Shown piece by piece: positions 33,681 through 43,112 of a DNA stretch of 64,000 nucleotides (within the stretch, counting starts at the first letter, position 1; each line of letters starts with the position of its first letter). Location of the stretch: the NCBI RefSeq assembly GCF_042431545.1, contig NZ_JBHLYX010000007.1. One strand, written 5' to 3'. This stretch comes from Pseudoalteromonas xiamenensis. GTDB taxonomy: Bacteria; Pseudomonadota; Gammaproteobacteria; Enterobacterales; Alteromonadaceae. The position numbers and the translations under genes are program-made. The notes below the pieces were generated by a model. That model ran no database searches. It was given only the letters and a program-made list of their open reading frames with translations, and was not told the origin of the DNA.

Positions 33681-34055
33681 ATGTTTAAAGGCATTTCAAC
33701 GTACATTTTAGTCGTACTTGTGATGTGGCAAAACTTAGCGTTTGCTGCAATGCCTTGTCATATGCAACCCCATAAAATGACTCATACTGTTTCTGCAACT
33801 CACGAAGCCAAGATGGATCACAGCGCCACGCATCTTGATGAGATGTCGATGGCCATGACAAGCGCTGGGGATGACGAAGATTGCTGCGATACGCAATGCT
33901 ATTGTCCGACTAACGCCTGCAGTGCACTTCATTTTGTTACTATTTCAAATGACTATTATCCACTTGAAGTAACCGACGAGCGTGTTGAGTCTACTCGAGT
34001 AGACTTTACGTCAAACTTGCCCAAGTCGCTTTATAAACCACCCATTTTCGCCTAA
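33681..34055 (+). CDS. Small exported Met/His/Cys-rich protein heading the metal-efflux operon
   Basis: The 124-residue protein has a signal peptide (VMWQNLAFA). The mature part is full of metal-binding residues: MPCHMQPHKMTHT, MDHSATHLDEMSMAMT and a cluster DCCDTQCYCPTNAC. It sits 100 bases upstream of the RND efflux genes on the same strand. A periplasmic metal chaperone or sensor, most likely for copper or silver given the Met content, is inferred; I do not recognise a named family. Confidence 0.75.
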   Translation: MFKGISTYILVVLVMWQNLAFAAMPCHMQPHKMTHTVSATHEAKMDHSATHLDEMSMAMTSAGDDEDCCDTQCYCPTNACSALHFVTISNDYYPLEVTDERVESTRVDFTSNLPKSLYKPPIFA

Positions 34056-34156
34056 CTCAGGGTTAGTGCATCTAAAATCTGCCTAACAGCCCAAAAACCA
34101 AACATTACTCGCCTCTAAATTTAGGCATTGTTTTCGTAATACTACGGAATAAAGGC

Positions 34157-35482
34157 ATGAAAATTTACATCAAAACTTATCTGTCGCGCACGCTTTTGCT
34201 AACAAGCGCGATAATGTGCACACAAGTGTTTGCACAAACTACATTAACGCTGAATCAAGCAATTGAGTTGGCGCAACAACGCGACCTTTGGCAACAACAA
34301 GCTCGATTGCAATCAAAAGCGCTCAGTGCTCGTGAAATTGCAGCGGGTACGTTGCCTGATCCCTCAATTAACATCAGTCTCATGAACTTACCCATGGACA
34401 GTTTTTCGTTTAGTCAAGAAGCCATGACACAAGCCAAATTGGGGGTCGCGCAAATGCTACCTCGAGGGGACAGCCTTGCCATTGCTCAACGAAAAATTGA
34501 GCTCGAGCGTGGTCAACTTGATTGGCAACAGGCCAATCGCTACAACCAAATCGCGCTCACAGTGAGCGAATTATGGTTAGACGCTGTCGCCGCTGAAGGT
34601 GCGATTCAGCTAATTGAAAAAAACAAACAGTTGTTTGAACAATTACTCGAAGTGACAAAAGCAAGTTACGCCAGCGCACTTGGAAAAGTGAGGCAACAAG
34701 ACGTAATCCGTGCAGAATTAGAGTTGTTACAACTGGAAGAGCGCTTGGCAGGCGAACAGCAAAAAAGTGCGAATACGCAAGCTCGGTTAACCTCGCTCAT
34801 CCAACGCAACGATTTCGAATATGAAGCGATAGTGTTTGACCTCAGTGCTCTCCCATCACTAACGCTAGGAGAAAACTTTAAAACCAAGAGCCAAACCCAA
34901 CTCATTGAACTTTTAATGGTGCATCCATCGGTAAAAGTACTGCACAAACAAGAGAAGAAAATTGAGCAAGACATTGAACTTGCAAAGCAAAGTTACAAGC
35001 CTCAATGGAGTTTTAATGCCAGCTATGGTTACCGAGACGATGCTAACAATGGCATGGACCGCGCTGACTTTTTCTCTGTCGGCGTAAGTTTTGATTTGCC
35101 CGTTTTTACTGACAACCGCCAAGATCAGCAGTTAAAAGCGGCACAGTCGCAAGCGGAAGCGACAAAAACATCGACCCAACTCACCATAAAATCCCTGCTT
35201 GGCCAAACCTATGCGGAGATCTCGAATCTGGAGCGATTATTTGAGCGTCAAAGCCGATACAAATCTCAACTTGAAAAACAAAGCAGTGAGCAAGCAGAAG
35301 CTACCTTGACCGCTTACACCCACGATGATGGCAACTTTACTGATGTCGTATGGGCACGTGTTAACGTACTCAATATTCAACTCGCTTCACTTAACATCGA
35401 CATTCAAGCACTTAAGAGTGTGGCCAAACTAAACGCCTTACTCCAACCAAATCTAGGCCAATTCCAAGGAGCGCAGCAATGA
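34157..35482 (+). CDS. TolC-like outer-membrane efflux protein (CusC/CzcC type)
   Basis: The 441-residue protein has a signal peptide (AIMCTQVFA) and two outer-membrane efflux-protein repeats of long coiled coils. The opening is TLTLNQAIELAQQRDLWQQQARLQ, with ALSAREIAAGTLPDPSINISLMNLPMDSF and the later VGVSFDLPVFTDNRQDQQLKAAQSQAEA. It is the outer-membrane channel of the tripartite heavy-metal pump. Its stop overlaps the adaptor gene's ATG by four bases, and the RND gene follows, so the order is outer-membrane channel, adaptor, pump, as in cus/czc operons. Confidence 0.92.
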   Translation: MKIYIKTYLSRTLLLTSAIMCTQVFAQTTLTLNQAIELAQQRDLWQQQARLQSKALSAREIAAGTLPDPSINISLMNLPMDSFSFSQEAMTQAKLGVAQMLPRGDSLAIAQRKIELERGQLDWQQANRYNQIALTVSELWLDAVAAEGAIQLIEKNKQLFEQLLEVTKASYASALGKVRQQDVIRAELELLQLEERLAGEQQKSANTQARLTSLIQRNDFEYEAIVFDLSALPSLTLGENFKTKSQTQLIELLMVHPSVKVLHKQEKKIEQDIELAKQSYKPQWSFNASYGYRDDANNGMDRADFFSVGVSFDLPVFTDNRQDQQLKAAQSQAEATKTSTQLTIKSLLGQTYAEISNLERLFERQSRYKSQLEKQSSEQAEATLTAYTHDDGNFTDVVWARVNVLNIQLASLNIDIQALKSVAKLNALLQPNLGQFQGAQQ

Positions 35483-37170
35483 TCCGTCCAATTACACTCA
35501 TTTCGTTAATGTTGCTTGGTTTTGGTGCAGGTGTGCTAAGTACAAATTTATTTTCGACTGGACATGAAACAAGCAAGCTAATGACAGATGAAGAGAAAAA
35601 GCCTCTCTATTGGGTTGCGCCGATGGATTCGAATTACCGCAGAGATTCGCCCGGAAAGTCACCGATGGGGATGGATCTTGTTCCGGTATATGAAGAAGAT
35701 GATTCACTCAGCGTCGGCACTATCAAAATCAGCCCCGAAGTCATCAATAATCTTGGTGTACGGACAATTAAAGTGGCAAAAGCCTCTCTCCATGACGCAA
35801 TCAAAACCGTTGGTTACGTCCAATACGATGAAGATTCGTTACTGCATATTCATCCGCGAGTTGAAGGCTGGATTGAAACCTTATACGTTAAAGCCGCTGG
35901 CGACCCTGTACAAGCAAATACGCCACTGTACACCTTATATTCTCCTGAGCTTGTTAATGCGCAAGAGGAGTTTCTAATTGCAATTAATCGTAACAATCAA
36001 GCATTAATCAATGCTTCAAAGGCTCGCTTACAAGCGCTTCAACTTTCTCCAAGTTTCATCGAAAAACTTGCCGTTGAACGAAAAGTAAAGCAATCCATTA
36101 CCTTCTACACCCCTCAATCCGGCGTGATTGATGGCTTGCAGGTACGTGAAGGTTTCTATGTAAAACCCGGTACTACACTGATGAGCATCGGACAACTCGA
36201 TACCGTCTGGGTAGAAGCGGAAGTTTTTGAACGTGACGCGGCAAAAATTCATCTCGAACAGCCCGTCACAATGACGTTAGACTACTTGCCAGGCCGCTCT
36301 TGGGAAGGAAAAGTGAACTACATATACCCAACTGTGGAGGCGAAAACACGCACGCTACGCGTCCGATTGAAGTTTGCTAATCCAGATTTGGCACTTAAAC
36401 CGAATATGTTTGCAGCGGTACAAATTCATACTTCATCTACACAGCAGCACCTCATTGTGCCTAAAGAAGCCGTGATCCGCACTGGTAGCCAAGACAGAGT
36501 TGTTCTTGCAAAAGGCGATGGCCGCTTTAAATCTATCGAAGTACAGCTTGGTCTTTGGGGCAAAACCCATGTTGAGATCTTAAACGGCCTTGTAGAAGGC
36601 GATGAAATTGTTACATCCGCGCAATTCCTCATTGATTCTGAATCGTCAAAAACGTCTGACTTCAAGCGCATGGAAGGGTCAGCGAATGCCCTTTGGATAG
36701 AAGGTGAAATACGCCAACTCGACACGGAAAATCGCATTGCAACCATTAAACATGACGCAGTCCCTGACTGGGGATGGCCAGATATGACGATGGATTTTAA
36801 CCTGGATGAAGGAGTTGACATCAACCAACTTGCCGTCGGTCAGTCACTTCATTTTGAGGCAACAAAGCAACAAGATGGTTCGCTCAGTGTGACTGGAATT
36901 CACGTTATGGGTATGGTTGGAAAAACGTATCCAAGTGCGAAAGTCGGCGGTGTAATCAATTCTATCGACATCGCCAATCGTACTTTGAACATCAGCCGAG
37001 ACGCGATCGAAAAATGGGACAGACCTGCCGCAACGATGGATTTTTTAGTCGCTGATGACATTGATATGAATACATTATCGCCAAATATGCCCATCCAATT
37101 TCGCTTTGAAATTCGAGATGACTTTGTGGTTGTAGAAATAACACCGCAACAATCTCATTCAGGTCATTAG
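35479..37170 (+). CDS. CusB-type periplasmic adaptor with two C-terminal CusF domains
   Basis: The 563-residue adaptor has an N-terminal anchor and a heavy-metal-binding segment (YWVAPMDSNYRRDSPGKSPMGMDLVPVY, residues ~44-71). Barrel and hairpin regions of the HlyD type follow (VGYVQYDEDSLLHIHPRVEGWI, IGQLDTVWVEAEVFERD, ALKPNMFAAVQIHT). Two CusF-like OB-fold domains then follow. The first (about 405-478) keeps all known Cu(I)/Ag(I) ligands in HDAVPDWGWPDMTM. The second (about 488-555) reads RDAIEKWDRPAATM and has lost the His, the Trp and one Met. Both are fused where E. coli has a separate CusF protein. Gene overlaps its upstream neighbour by four bases. Confidence 0.93.
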   Translation: MIRPITLISLMLLGFGAGVLSTNLFSTGHETSKLMTDEEKKPLYWVAPMDSNYRRDSPGKSPMGMDLVPVYEEDDSLSVGTIKISPEVINNLGVRTIKVAKASLHDAIKTVGYVQYDEDSLLHIHPRVEGWIETLYVKAAGDPVQANTPLYTLYSPELVNAQEEFLIAINRNNQALINASKARLQALQLSPSFIEKLAVERKVKQSITFYTPQSGVIDGLQVREGFYVKPGTTLMSIGQLDTVWVEAEVFERDAAKIHLEQPVTMTLDYLPGRSWEGKVNYIYPTVEAKTRTLRVRLKFANPDLALKPNMFAAVQIHTSSTQQHLIVPKEAVIRTGSQDRVVLAKGDGRFKSIEVQLGLWGKTHVEILNGLVEGDEIVTSAQFLIDSESSKTSDFKRMEGSANALWIEGEIRQLDTENRIATIKHDAVPDWGWPDMTMDFNLDEGVDINQLAVGQSLHFEATKQQDGSLSVTGIHVMGMVGKTYPSAKVGGVINSIDIANRTLNISRDAIEKWDRPAATMDFLVADDIDMNTLSPNMPIQFRFEIRDDFVVVEITPQQSHSGH

Positions 37171-37181
37171 GAGCAACGATA

Positions 37182-40100
37182 ATGATTGAAGCAATTATTC
37201 GTTGGTCGATAGGCAACCGATTCTTTGTTTTGCTTGTCACCTTGATGTTAAGTGGTGCTGGGATATTTGCGCTAAAGCAAACGCCCATCGATGCGATTCC
37301 GGATCTCTCTGATGTACAGGTCATCATCAAAACGTCCTATCCGGGTCAAGCACCTCAAGTGGTACAAGACCAAGTGACGTTTCCACTCACTACCGCTATG
37401 TTGTCCGTGCCAGGCGCACAAACCGTGCGCGGCTACTCGTTCTTTGGTGACTCGTACGTCTACGTCATTTTTGATGACAAAACCGACTTGTATTGGGCTC
37501 GCAGTCGCGTACTGGAGTATCTCAGCCAAGTGACCAGCAGTTTACCAGCAAACGCCAAATCACAGCTTGGTCCTGACGCAACTGGTGTCGGTTGGGTTTA
37601 CCTTTATGCGCTTGTAGACAAGACAGGTAAACACGATTTAAGTCAATTACGAAGTATTCAAGATTGGTTTTTAAAATATGAACTGCAAACGGTATCCGGT
37701 GTTTCCGAAGTCGCCCCCATCGGCGGTATGGTTCGTCAATATCAAGTACAAGTCGACCCAGAGAAATTACGTGCCTACAGTATTCCTTTGAGCTTAGTGC
37801 AAATTGCGCTTAAGCAAGGAAATCAAGAAACAGGTGCTTCCGTCATTGAAATGGCTGAAGCCGAATACATTGTCACTACAACAGGTTACATCCAAAGTAT
37901 TCAGGACATTGAGCAAATACCGCTGGGTTTAAATGACAAAGGAACCGCACTCACAATCGGTGACATTGCAACCATTACTTTCGGACCGCAAATGCGCAGA
38001 GGCATCGCGGAGCTTAACGGCGAAGGCGAAACGGTCGGTGGTGTTGTGGTAATGCGTTTTGGTGAAAATGCAGCGCAAACTATAGAAGGTGTAAAGGCTA
38101 AATTAAAGAGCTTGAGCGCGAGTTTGCCAGAGGGCGTTGAAATAGTGACGGTTTATGACCGCTCCAACCTCATCGACCGAGCCATTGATAACCTGTGGGG
38201 TAAATTGGTAGAAGAATTGGTTGTTGTCGCACTCGTTTGTGTGTTGTTTTTATTCCACATTCGCTCTTCAATCGTCGCGGTTGTTACGCTGCCACTAGGA
38301 ATTTTAGTCGCCTTTCTTATCATGTATTTCCAAGGGATCAACGCCAACATCATGTCGCTTGGCGGGATTGCAATCGCCATTGGTGCGATGACCGATGGTG
38401 CAATCGTCATGATTGAAAATCTACATAAGCACATGGCGCATAAAGAAGTCACCGATGAAAACCGCTGGCAAGTGGTTGCAGAGGCTGCAAGTGAAGTTGG
38501 TCCGGCTTTATTTTTCAGCTTATTGATTATCACGGTTAGTTTCTTGCCCGTCTTTATTTTGGAAGCTCAAGAAGGTCGCATGTTTGCACCACTGGCTTAC
38601 ACAAAAACTTATGCGATGGCCGCATCGGCAGGGCTTGCAATTACCTTAGTGCCCGTTTTGATGGGTTACGTTATCCGTGGGAAAGTCATTGCAGAAGAGA
38701 AAAATCCTCTTAATCGATTACTTATTTCAGCGTATATGCCCCTGCTAAAAGCAGCGCTTGCAAGGCCAAAGTCAACGCTCTCTTTAGCCGTTTTAATCAC
38801 AGTCATCGGATTTTACCCTATCAACAAAATCGGTACGGAATTCATTCCTCCGCTAGATGAGGGCGATCTGATGTACATGCCAACGACTTACCCAAGTATT
38901 TCGATAGGAAAAGCTCGCGAATTATTGCAACAAACCAACAAGCTTATTGCGACAGTCCCTGAAGTGGAAAATGTTTTCGGTAAAATTGGCCGGGCAGAAA
39001 CTGCGACAGACCCAGCCCCGCTAACCATGATCGAGACTTTCATACAGCTCAAACCTCAATCTCAGTGGCGCGAGGGTATGACAACGGATAGCCTCAAAAA
39101 GGAGCTTGATGCTTTAGTGCAGTTTCCAGGCCTCACGAATGCTTGGGTTATGCCGATTAAAACCCGTATTGATATGCTTGCTACCGGCATAAAAACCCCT
39201 GTGGGGATCAAAATTGCAGGACCTTCTCTAGATGAAATTCAGCGATTAGGGCAAGACATCGAGCGCTTGATTTCTCCTTTGAAAGGCACAGCCTCGGTGT
39301 ATTCCGAGCGAGTTGCGCAAGGCCGTTATATCAAGGTCGATATAGATCGATTGAAAGCCGCTCGTTATGGTTTGAACGTGACTGAAATTCAGCAAATTGT
39401 TTCGACGGCAATTGGAGGGATGAACGTGACTGAAACCGTTGAAGGTCAAGAGCGTTATCCCGTAAATATGCGTTACCCTCAAGACTATCGAGATTCACCT
39501 GAAACGCTTGCCCGCTTGCCATTGGTTACGCCCAAAGGACAGCACATCGCACTCAGTGACATTGCTCGTGTTTATATTGAAAATGGCCCACCTGGCATAA
39601 AAAGCGAGAACGCACGTTTGAACGGCTGGACCTTTGTCGACATTGAAAACGTAGATGTCGGTTCATACGTTGAACATGCTAAAGCGCTATTAGCTGAGAA
39701 ATTAGACCTACCTTCAGGATATTCAATCTCGTTTGCTGGTCAATATGAATATATGGAGCGGGCAAAAGCAAAACTCAGTTATGTTTTGCCACTGACACTT
39801 GGCATCATTGTCGTTTTGCTCTATTTGAATTTCCGTCAAGTAAGTGAAGTACTGCTGATCATGGGTACATTACCAATGGCGCTAATTGGTGGTTTGTGGC
39901 TTCTTTATCTTGAAGGGTTTAACTTCTCAGTAGCAGTAGGTGTTGGATTCATCGCACTGGCAGGCGTCGCTGTCGAAATTGGTGTCTTAATGCTGGTGTA
40001 TTTGAATCAAGCCTATCAAGAATTACAAAAAACACACACGCAAACTGGCGCTGAAATCACGAATGAAGCGTTAATGTTAGCAGTAGCAAATGGTGCGGGA

Positions 40101-40298
40101 CTGCGCGTGCGGCCAATCATGATGACAGTTGCAACCATTATTATCGGCCTAGTGCCCATTCTTTATGGCACAGGAACTGGCAGTGAAATCATGAGTCGCA
40201 TCGCTGCGCCAATGGTAGGCGGCATGGTTTCAGCGGTAGTGCTTGCATTGTTTGTTTTACCTACCGCGTTTTTGTTGCTCAAGCGCAATTTACGCTAA
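37182..40298 (+). CDS. Heavy-metal RND efflux pump (CusA/CzcA family)
   Basis: The 1038-residue inner-membrane pump has 12 helices and two large periplasmic loops. Proton-relay residues lie in AIGAMTDGAIVMIENLHKHM, the D-x5-E signature of metal-transporting RND pumps. It begins MIEAIIRWSIGNRFFVLL and has IPDLSDVQVIIKTSYPGQ, as in CusA. Of the three Met residues that bind Cu(I) in E. coli CusA, only that in RIDMLATGIKTPVG seems retained. The others appear replaced (ARYGLNV and GPPGIKSENARL). Monovalent metal is likely from the neighbours, but the ion is not settled. Ends at a strong terminator. Confidence 0.94.
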   Translation: MIEAIIRWSIGNRFFVLLVTLMLSGAGIFALKQTPIDAIPDLSDVQVIIKTSYPGQAPQVVQDQVTFPLTTAMLSVPGAQTVRGYSFFGDSYVYVIFDDKTDLYWARSRVLEYLSQVTSSLPANAKSQLGPDATGVGWVYLYALVDKTGKHDLSQLRSIQDWFLKYELQTVSGVSEVAPIGGMVRQYQVQVDPEKLRAYSIPLSLVQIALKQGNQETGASVIEMAEAEYIVTTTGYIQSIQDIEQIPLGLNDKGTALTIGDIATITFGPQMRRGIAELNGEGETVGGVVVMRFGENAAQTIEGVKAKLKSLSASLPEGVEIVTVYDRSNLIDRAIDNLWGKLVEELVVVALVCVLFLFHIRSSIVAVVTLPLGILVAFLIMYFQGINANIMSLGGIAIAIGAMTDGAIVMIENLHKHMAHKEVTDENRWQVVAEAASEVGPALFFSLLIITVSFLPVFILEAQEGRMFAPLAYTKTYAMAASAGLAITLVPVLMGYVIRGKVIAEEKNPLNRLLISAYMPLLKAALARPKSTLSLAVLITVIGFYPINKIGTEFIPPLDEGDLMYMPTTYPSISIGKARELLQQTNKLIATVPEVENVFGKIGRAETATDPAPLTMIETFIQLKPQSQWREGMTTDSLKKELDALVQFPGLTNAWVMPIKTRIDMLATGIKTPVGIKIAGPSLDEIQRLGQDIERLISPLKGTASVYSERVAQGRYIKVDIDRLKAARYGLNVTEIQQIVSTAIGGMNVTETVEGQERYPVNMRYPQDYRDSPETLARLPLVTPKGQHIALSDIARVYIENGPPGIKSENARLNGWTFVDIENVDVGSYVEHAKALLAEKLDLPSGYSISFAGQYEYMERAKAKLSYVLPLTLGIIVVLLYLNFRQVSEVLLIMGTLPMALIGGLWLLYLEGFNFSVAVGVGFIALAGVAVEIGVLMLVYLNQAYQELQKTHTQTGAEITNEALMLAVANGAGLRVRPIMMTVATIIIGLVPILYGTGTGSEIMSRIAAPMVGGMVSAVVLALFVLPTAFLLLKRNLR

Positions 40299-40307
40299 CT
40301 AGAATGG

Positions 40308-40349
40308 AAGGAAAACGTGCGTTGTTCTAATGCACGTTTTCCTTTTTTG
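40308..40349 (+). terminator. Terminator of the metal-efflux operon
   Basis: The 13-bp stem AAGGAAAACGTGC / GCACGTTTTCCTT with an 11-base loop is followed by TTTTG, 10 bases after the stop codon. Confidence 0.88.
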
Positions 40350-40540
40350 TACATAACTTTCGTGCACGGCGAACAATCCAACACGCGTCATCGTTTACTC
40401 CATTTACAAAAATCCTGTAAAATGGTTCGATCCAATTTTCTTGGACAGGTTATAATAAAGGAACAATGTAGGTCGTAAGGACGGCGGCAATAATCACCAA
40501 TTTATAGTAAAAATATACATTGGTTATAGAGGCTCAATAC

Positions 40541-41413
40541 ATGTATTCCTTTTTAATGCCGTTGTTTTTATTGGTTTTTACCTCATCAAGTTTCGCTGCT
40601 CATTTACGCATTCAAGTCCCTTCGGACTACATTCCGAAAAAAGGTGAAACACCCGTTGATATCGGTGCGACCGTCTTTGCACATGTGGCTAGATTGGTCG
40701 ACGAAAAAATCGATTTGGAATACATGCCTGCCAGTCACCAGAGAGAGTGGCGCGAGTTACGAAGCAATCCCTACGCATGTCTTTACAATAAGCAAAAAAC
40801 ATCTGCTCGCGAAAAAGACGCCATTTTTAGCCATTACCCCCTTATTGCCTTTCCATCAATCAGGCTAGTGTTAAGAAAGTCGATTACATTACCCGACTCT
40901 GTTTCACTTAACGAAGTATTGCAATCATCGAATTTAAAAATCGGGGTGGTAAAAGGCCGCTCTTACGGTGAACAACTCGATACTATCATCGAAGCAAACA
41001 AAGCTGCATTTGTGTGGGGTGAAGGGCTAAACTCGGCCTTTAATCATAGAGAACGAGTAGCGAAAGGAACCTTGGATGGTGTGCTTGAATACAGTGAAGT
41101 CTACCTTGATCACTTTGCCAACCGACCTGAATCTGACGAAGTCACTTTCCATTCGATTGAAGGTGTTAACGAAACCGTTTTTGGCTACATTGCGTGTGCA
41201 CGTAGCGTTCATGGAAAAATGGCGATTGCCAGCTTTGACGAAGCAATGGACAAACCTGAGTACTTCAACTACATGATCAATATGCATCGAGTTTCCTTCC
41301 CTGCTGTAGAGTTTCAATTTTTGAAAGATGCGCTTGAAGCCGCTTACCAGATCCCAGCAAAAAGTAATGCCGTTCCACCAGATACCACATTACATCTGGC
41401 GCGCAGAAAATGA
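40541..41413 (+). CDS. Orphan periplasmic solute-binding protein (family 3-like)
   Basis: A 290-residue exported protein starting MYSFLMPLFLLVFTSSSFAA. The mature part reads like an amino-acid-type binding protein (LRIQVPSDYIPKKGETPVDIG, AIFSHYPLIAFPSIRLVLRKS, LQSSNLKIGVVKGRSYGEQL). I use ATG 40541, preceded by TAGAGG at a suitable distance; the frame is open to 40520. No permease or ATPase gene is nearby, so it is not obviously part of an ABC importer. Such orphans in this clade may feed signalling receptors or be shared with distant transporters. Confidence 0.75.
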   Translation: MYSFLMPLFLLVFTSSSFAAHLRIQVPSDYIPKKGETPVDIGATVFAHVARLVDEKIDLEYMPASHQREWRELRSNPYACLYNKQKTSAREKDAIFSHYPLIAFPSIRLVLRKSITLPDSVSLNEVLQSSNLKIGVVKGRSYGEQLDTIIEANKAAFVWGEGLNSAFNHRERVAKGTLDGVLEYSEVYLDHFANRPESDEVTFHSIEGVNETVFGYIACARSVHGKMAIASFDEAMDKPEYFNYMINMHRVSFPAVEFQFLKDALEAAYQIPAKSNAVPPDTTLHLARRK

Positions 41414-41537
41414 AAAACATTCTTTTAAAAAGAATGAAAGTAGCTTTTTTTACTAATTTTATTACTTTAAAGCGGTAGCTATACTTTCTCCATCAACTGC
41501 ACATTCGCAATGAACAAATAAAACGTTGGAGAACATC

Positions 41538-41954
41538 ATGAAACTAGTAACTTTAATTTCAGACAATAAAGCCCTTTCAAATCTTGCCCTTCTATTTGCT
41601 CGCCTCAGTATGGCTGCTATCTTTTTACTCGCTGGCTTGAACAAAGTGCAATATTACGATGGAAATGCACAATACATGGCTTCAAGTGGATTGCCAGCAG
41701 AATTACTTCCTTTAGTAATTGTGTTTGAGATTGGTGCTGCACTTTTGATTATTACCGGATTTATGACACAAATCACCGCCATCGCGCTTGCTGGATTTAG
41801 TATCGTAAGTGCACTGTTATTCCACTTTAATCTTGGTGACCAAATGCAATTCATCATGTTCTTTAAAAATGTTGCGATGGCAGGTGGCTTCTTGGCGTTG
41901 GCAGCAACCGGTGCAGGACGCTTTAGTGTTGACCATAAAATCCTGTCGAAATAA
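41538..41954 (+). CDS. DoxX-family membrane protein
   Basis: The 138-residue protein has four helices: ALFARLSMAAIFLLAGLNKV, LLPLVIVFEIGAALLIITGF, ITAIALAGFSIVSALLFHFNL and MQFIMFFKNVAMAGGFLALAATG. The motif FLLAGLNKVQYY and the central NL-GDQMQFIMFFKNVAMAGG are those of DoxX/YphA proteins, often linked to redox stress. GGAG stands six bases before ATG 41538. The gene is monocistronic and followed by a very stable terminator. Function uncertain. Confidence 0.85.
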   Translation: MKLVTLISDNKALSNLALLFARLSMAAIFLLAGLNKVQYYDGNAQYMASSGLPAELLPLVIVFEIGAALLIITGFMTQITAIALAGFSIVSALLFHFNLGDQMQFIMFFKNVAMAGGFLALAATGAGRFSVDHKILSK

Positions 41955-41970
41955 AAAAAAACGACCCGCT

Positions 41971-42017
41971 CGAAAATAAAAAACCACAAAGTTTAGCTTT
42001 GTGGTTTTTTATTTTCG
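41971..42017. terminator. Terminator of the DoxX gene, perfect 21-bp stem
   Basis: Arms 41971-41991 and 41997-42017 are exact reverse complements around a TTTAG loop (centre CCACAAAG / CTTTGTGG). A/T runs flank both sides, so it may end transcripts from either direction. Confidence 0.85.
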
Positions 42018-42289
42018 TTACCAATTTTGTCTGTGCTAATGCACGTCTTTTGAAAAGATGCTTAAATTATCCTTTGACATCAACGCCCAAGAATTCTTCG
42101 ATGTAGCCGCAAGATGCTTTTTTAGTGCAGACCAATAGCTGAAGCACGCATTCAGATTTTCACAACCACATCGTGAAAAGGATGAAAGTCATCAATTAGT
42201 AACCTTGAAAAATTTCCCATTTACGTAAATAAAACGTACATTCGTGCTTTGCTGCTGTTTCAAAAATCAATGGAGTTTTTGCATAAACC
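42018..42289. other. 272-bp intergenic region before the AraC gene
   Basis: It contains the palindrome TCTTTTGAAAAGA at about 42048-42060 and a 26-codon minus-strand frame (GTG 42147 to TAA 42067) ending in CGYIEEFLGVDVKG. That frame has no ribosome site. The remainder is probably the regulator's promoter region. Confidence 0.3.
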
Positions 42290-42994
42290 ATGGACATTTC
42301 GCTTTCAATAAGGCAATACCAGCAACAGCGTCGATCTCACTTCCATGCGTATCATCAGATAGTTTTACCGTTAAACGGATATATTGAAATAACAACATTG
42401 CATTATTCCGGGACAATTTCCCGTGGCGAATGTGTTGTCATTCATGCCGGTTTAGTTCATTCATTTAAAGCACAAGAAGACGCTCGTTTCATCGTCGCAG
42501 ATTTAAATCAACTCCCTACCAAGTTGACTCTCGAAAACCATATTAAATATCAGCTTTCTTCGGCATTTATGCACTTTCTCACGTTTATTGAATCGCAATT
42601 GCAATCAGCGGTCGATAAGAACATCGAACATCAATCTTGTACGTTGTTTTATGCATTGCTCGATACGTTAAGTGAACATATAGTGCAAGACAAACGGATC
42701 CAAGCGGTGATGATCTACATGCAAGAAAATCTTCCAAACGAGTTAAACCTTGAGATGCTTGCAGGCATAGCTTGCCTAAGTCCAACCCAATTTAAAAAAC
42801 GCTTTACTGCTGAATTATGTGAATCCCCAATGGCTTACCTTACAAGGTTGAGAATGGAGAAAGCGAAAGCATTGCTGCATCACACCGATATGCCAGTTAA
42901 TCTTGTTGCTTACAAGGTGGGTTACCTTGATCATTCTGCTTTTAGTCGGCGCTTTTATCGATTTTTCGGCATATCCCCATCAAAAATACGCTAG
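42290..42994 (+). CDS. AraC-family transcriptional regulator
   Basis: The 234-residue regulator has an N-terminal cupin-like sensing domain (HAYHQIVLPLNGYIEITT, GECVVIHAGLVHSFKAQED). A C-terminal double helix-turn-helix follows (about 140-234): LNLEMLAGIACLSPTQFKKRFTAEL and MPVNLVAYKVGYLDHSAFSRRFYRFFGISPSKIR. No adjacent gene is divergent or obviously co-transcribed; the csaA gene follows after about 120 bases. The inducer and targets are unknown. Confidence 0.92.
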   Translation: MDISLSIRQYQQQRRSHFHAYHQIVLPLNGYIEITTLHYSGTISRGECVVIHAGLVHSFKAQEDARFIVADLNQLPTKLTLENHIKYQLSSAFMHFLTFIESQLQSAVDKNIEHQSCTLFYALLDTLSEHIVQDKRIQAVMIYMQENLPNELNLEMLAGIACLSPTQFKKRFTAELCESPMAYLTRLRMEKAKALLHHTDMPVNLVAYKVGYLDHSAFSRRFYRFFGISPSKIR

Positions 42995-43112
42995 AAAACA
43001 ATTAACTTTCTGCCTAACGATACGTCTTATTAGCACAAATCGGTGTAAATATTCAGGCTAAGATTGAACGACTTTCTCATTCCTTCAGAACGAAATAATA
43101 AGGTGAAATAAA

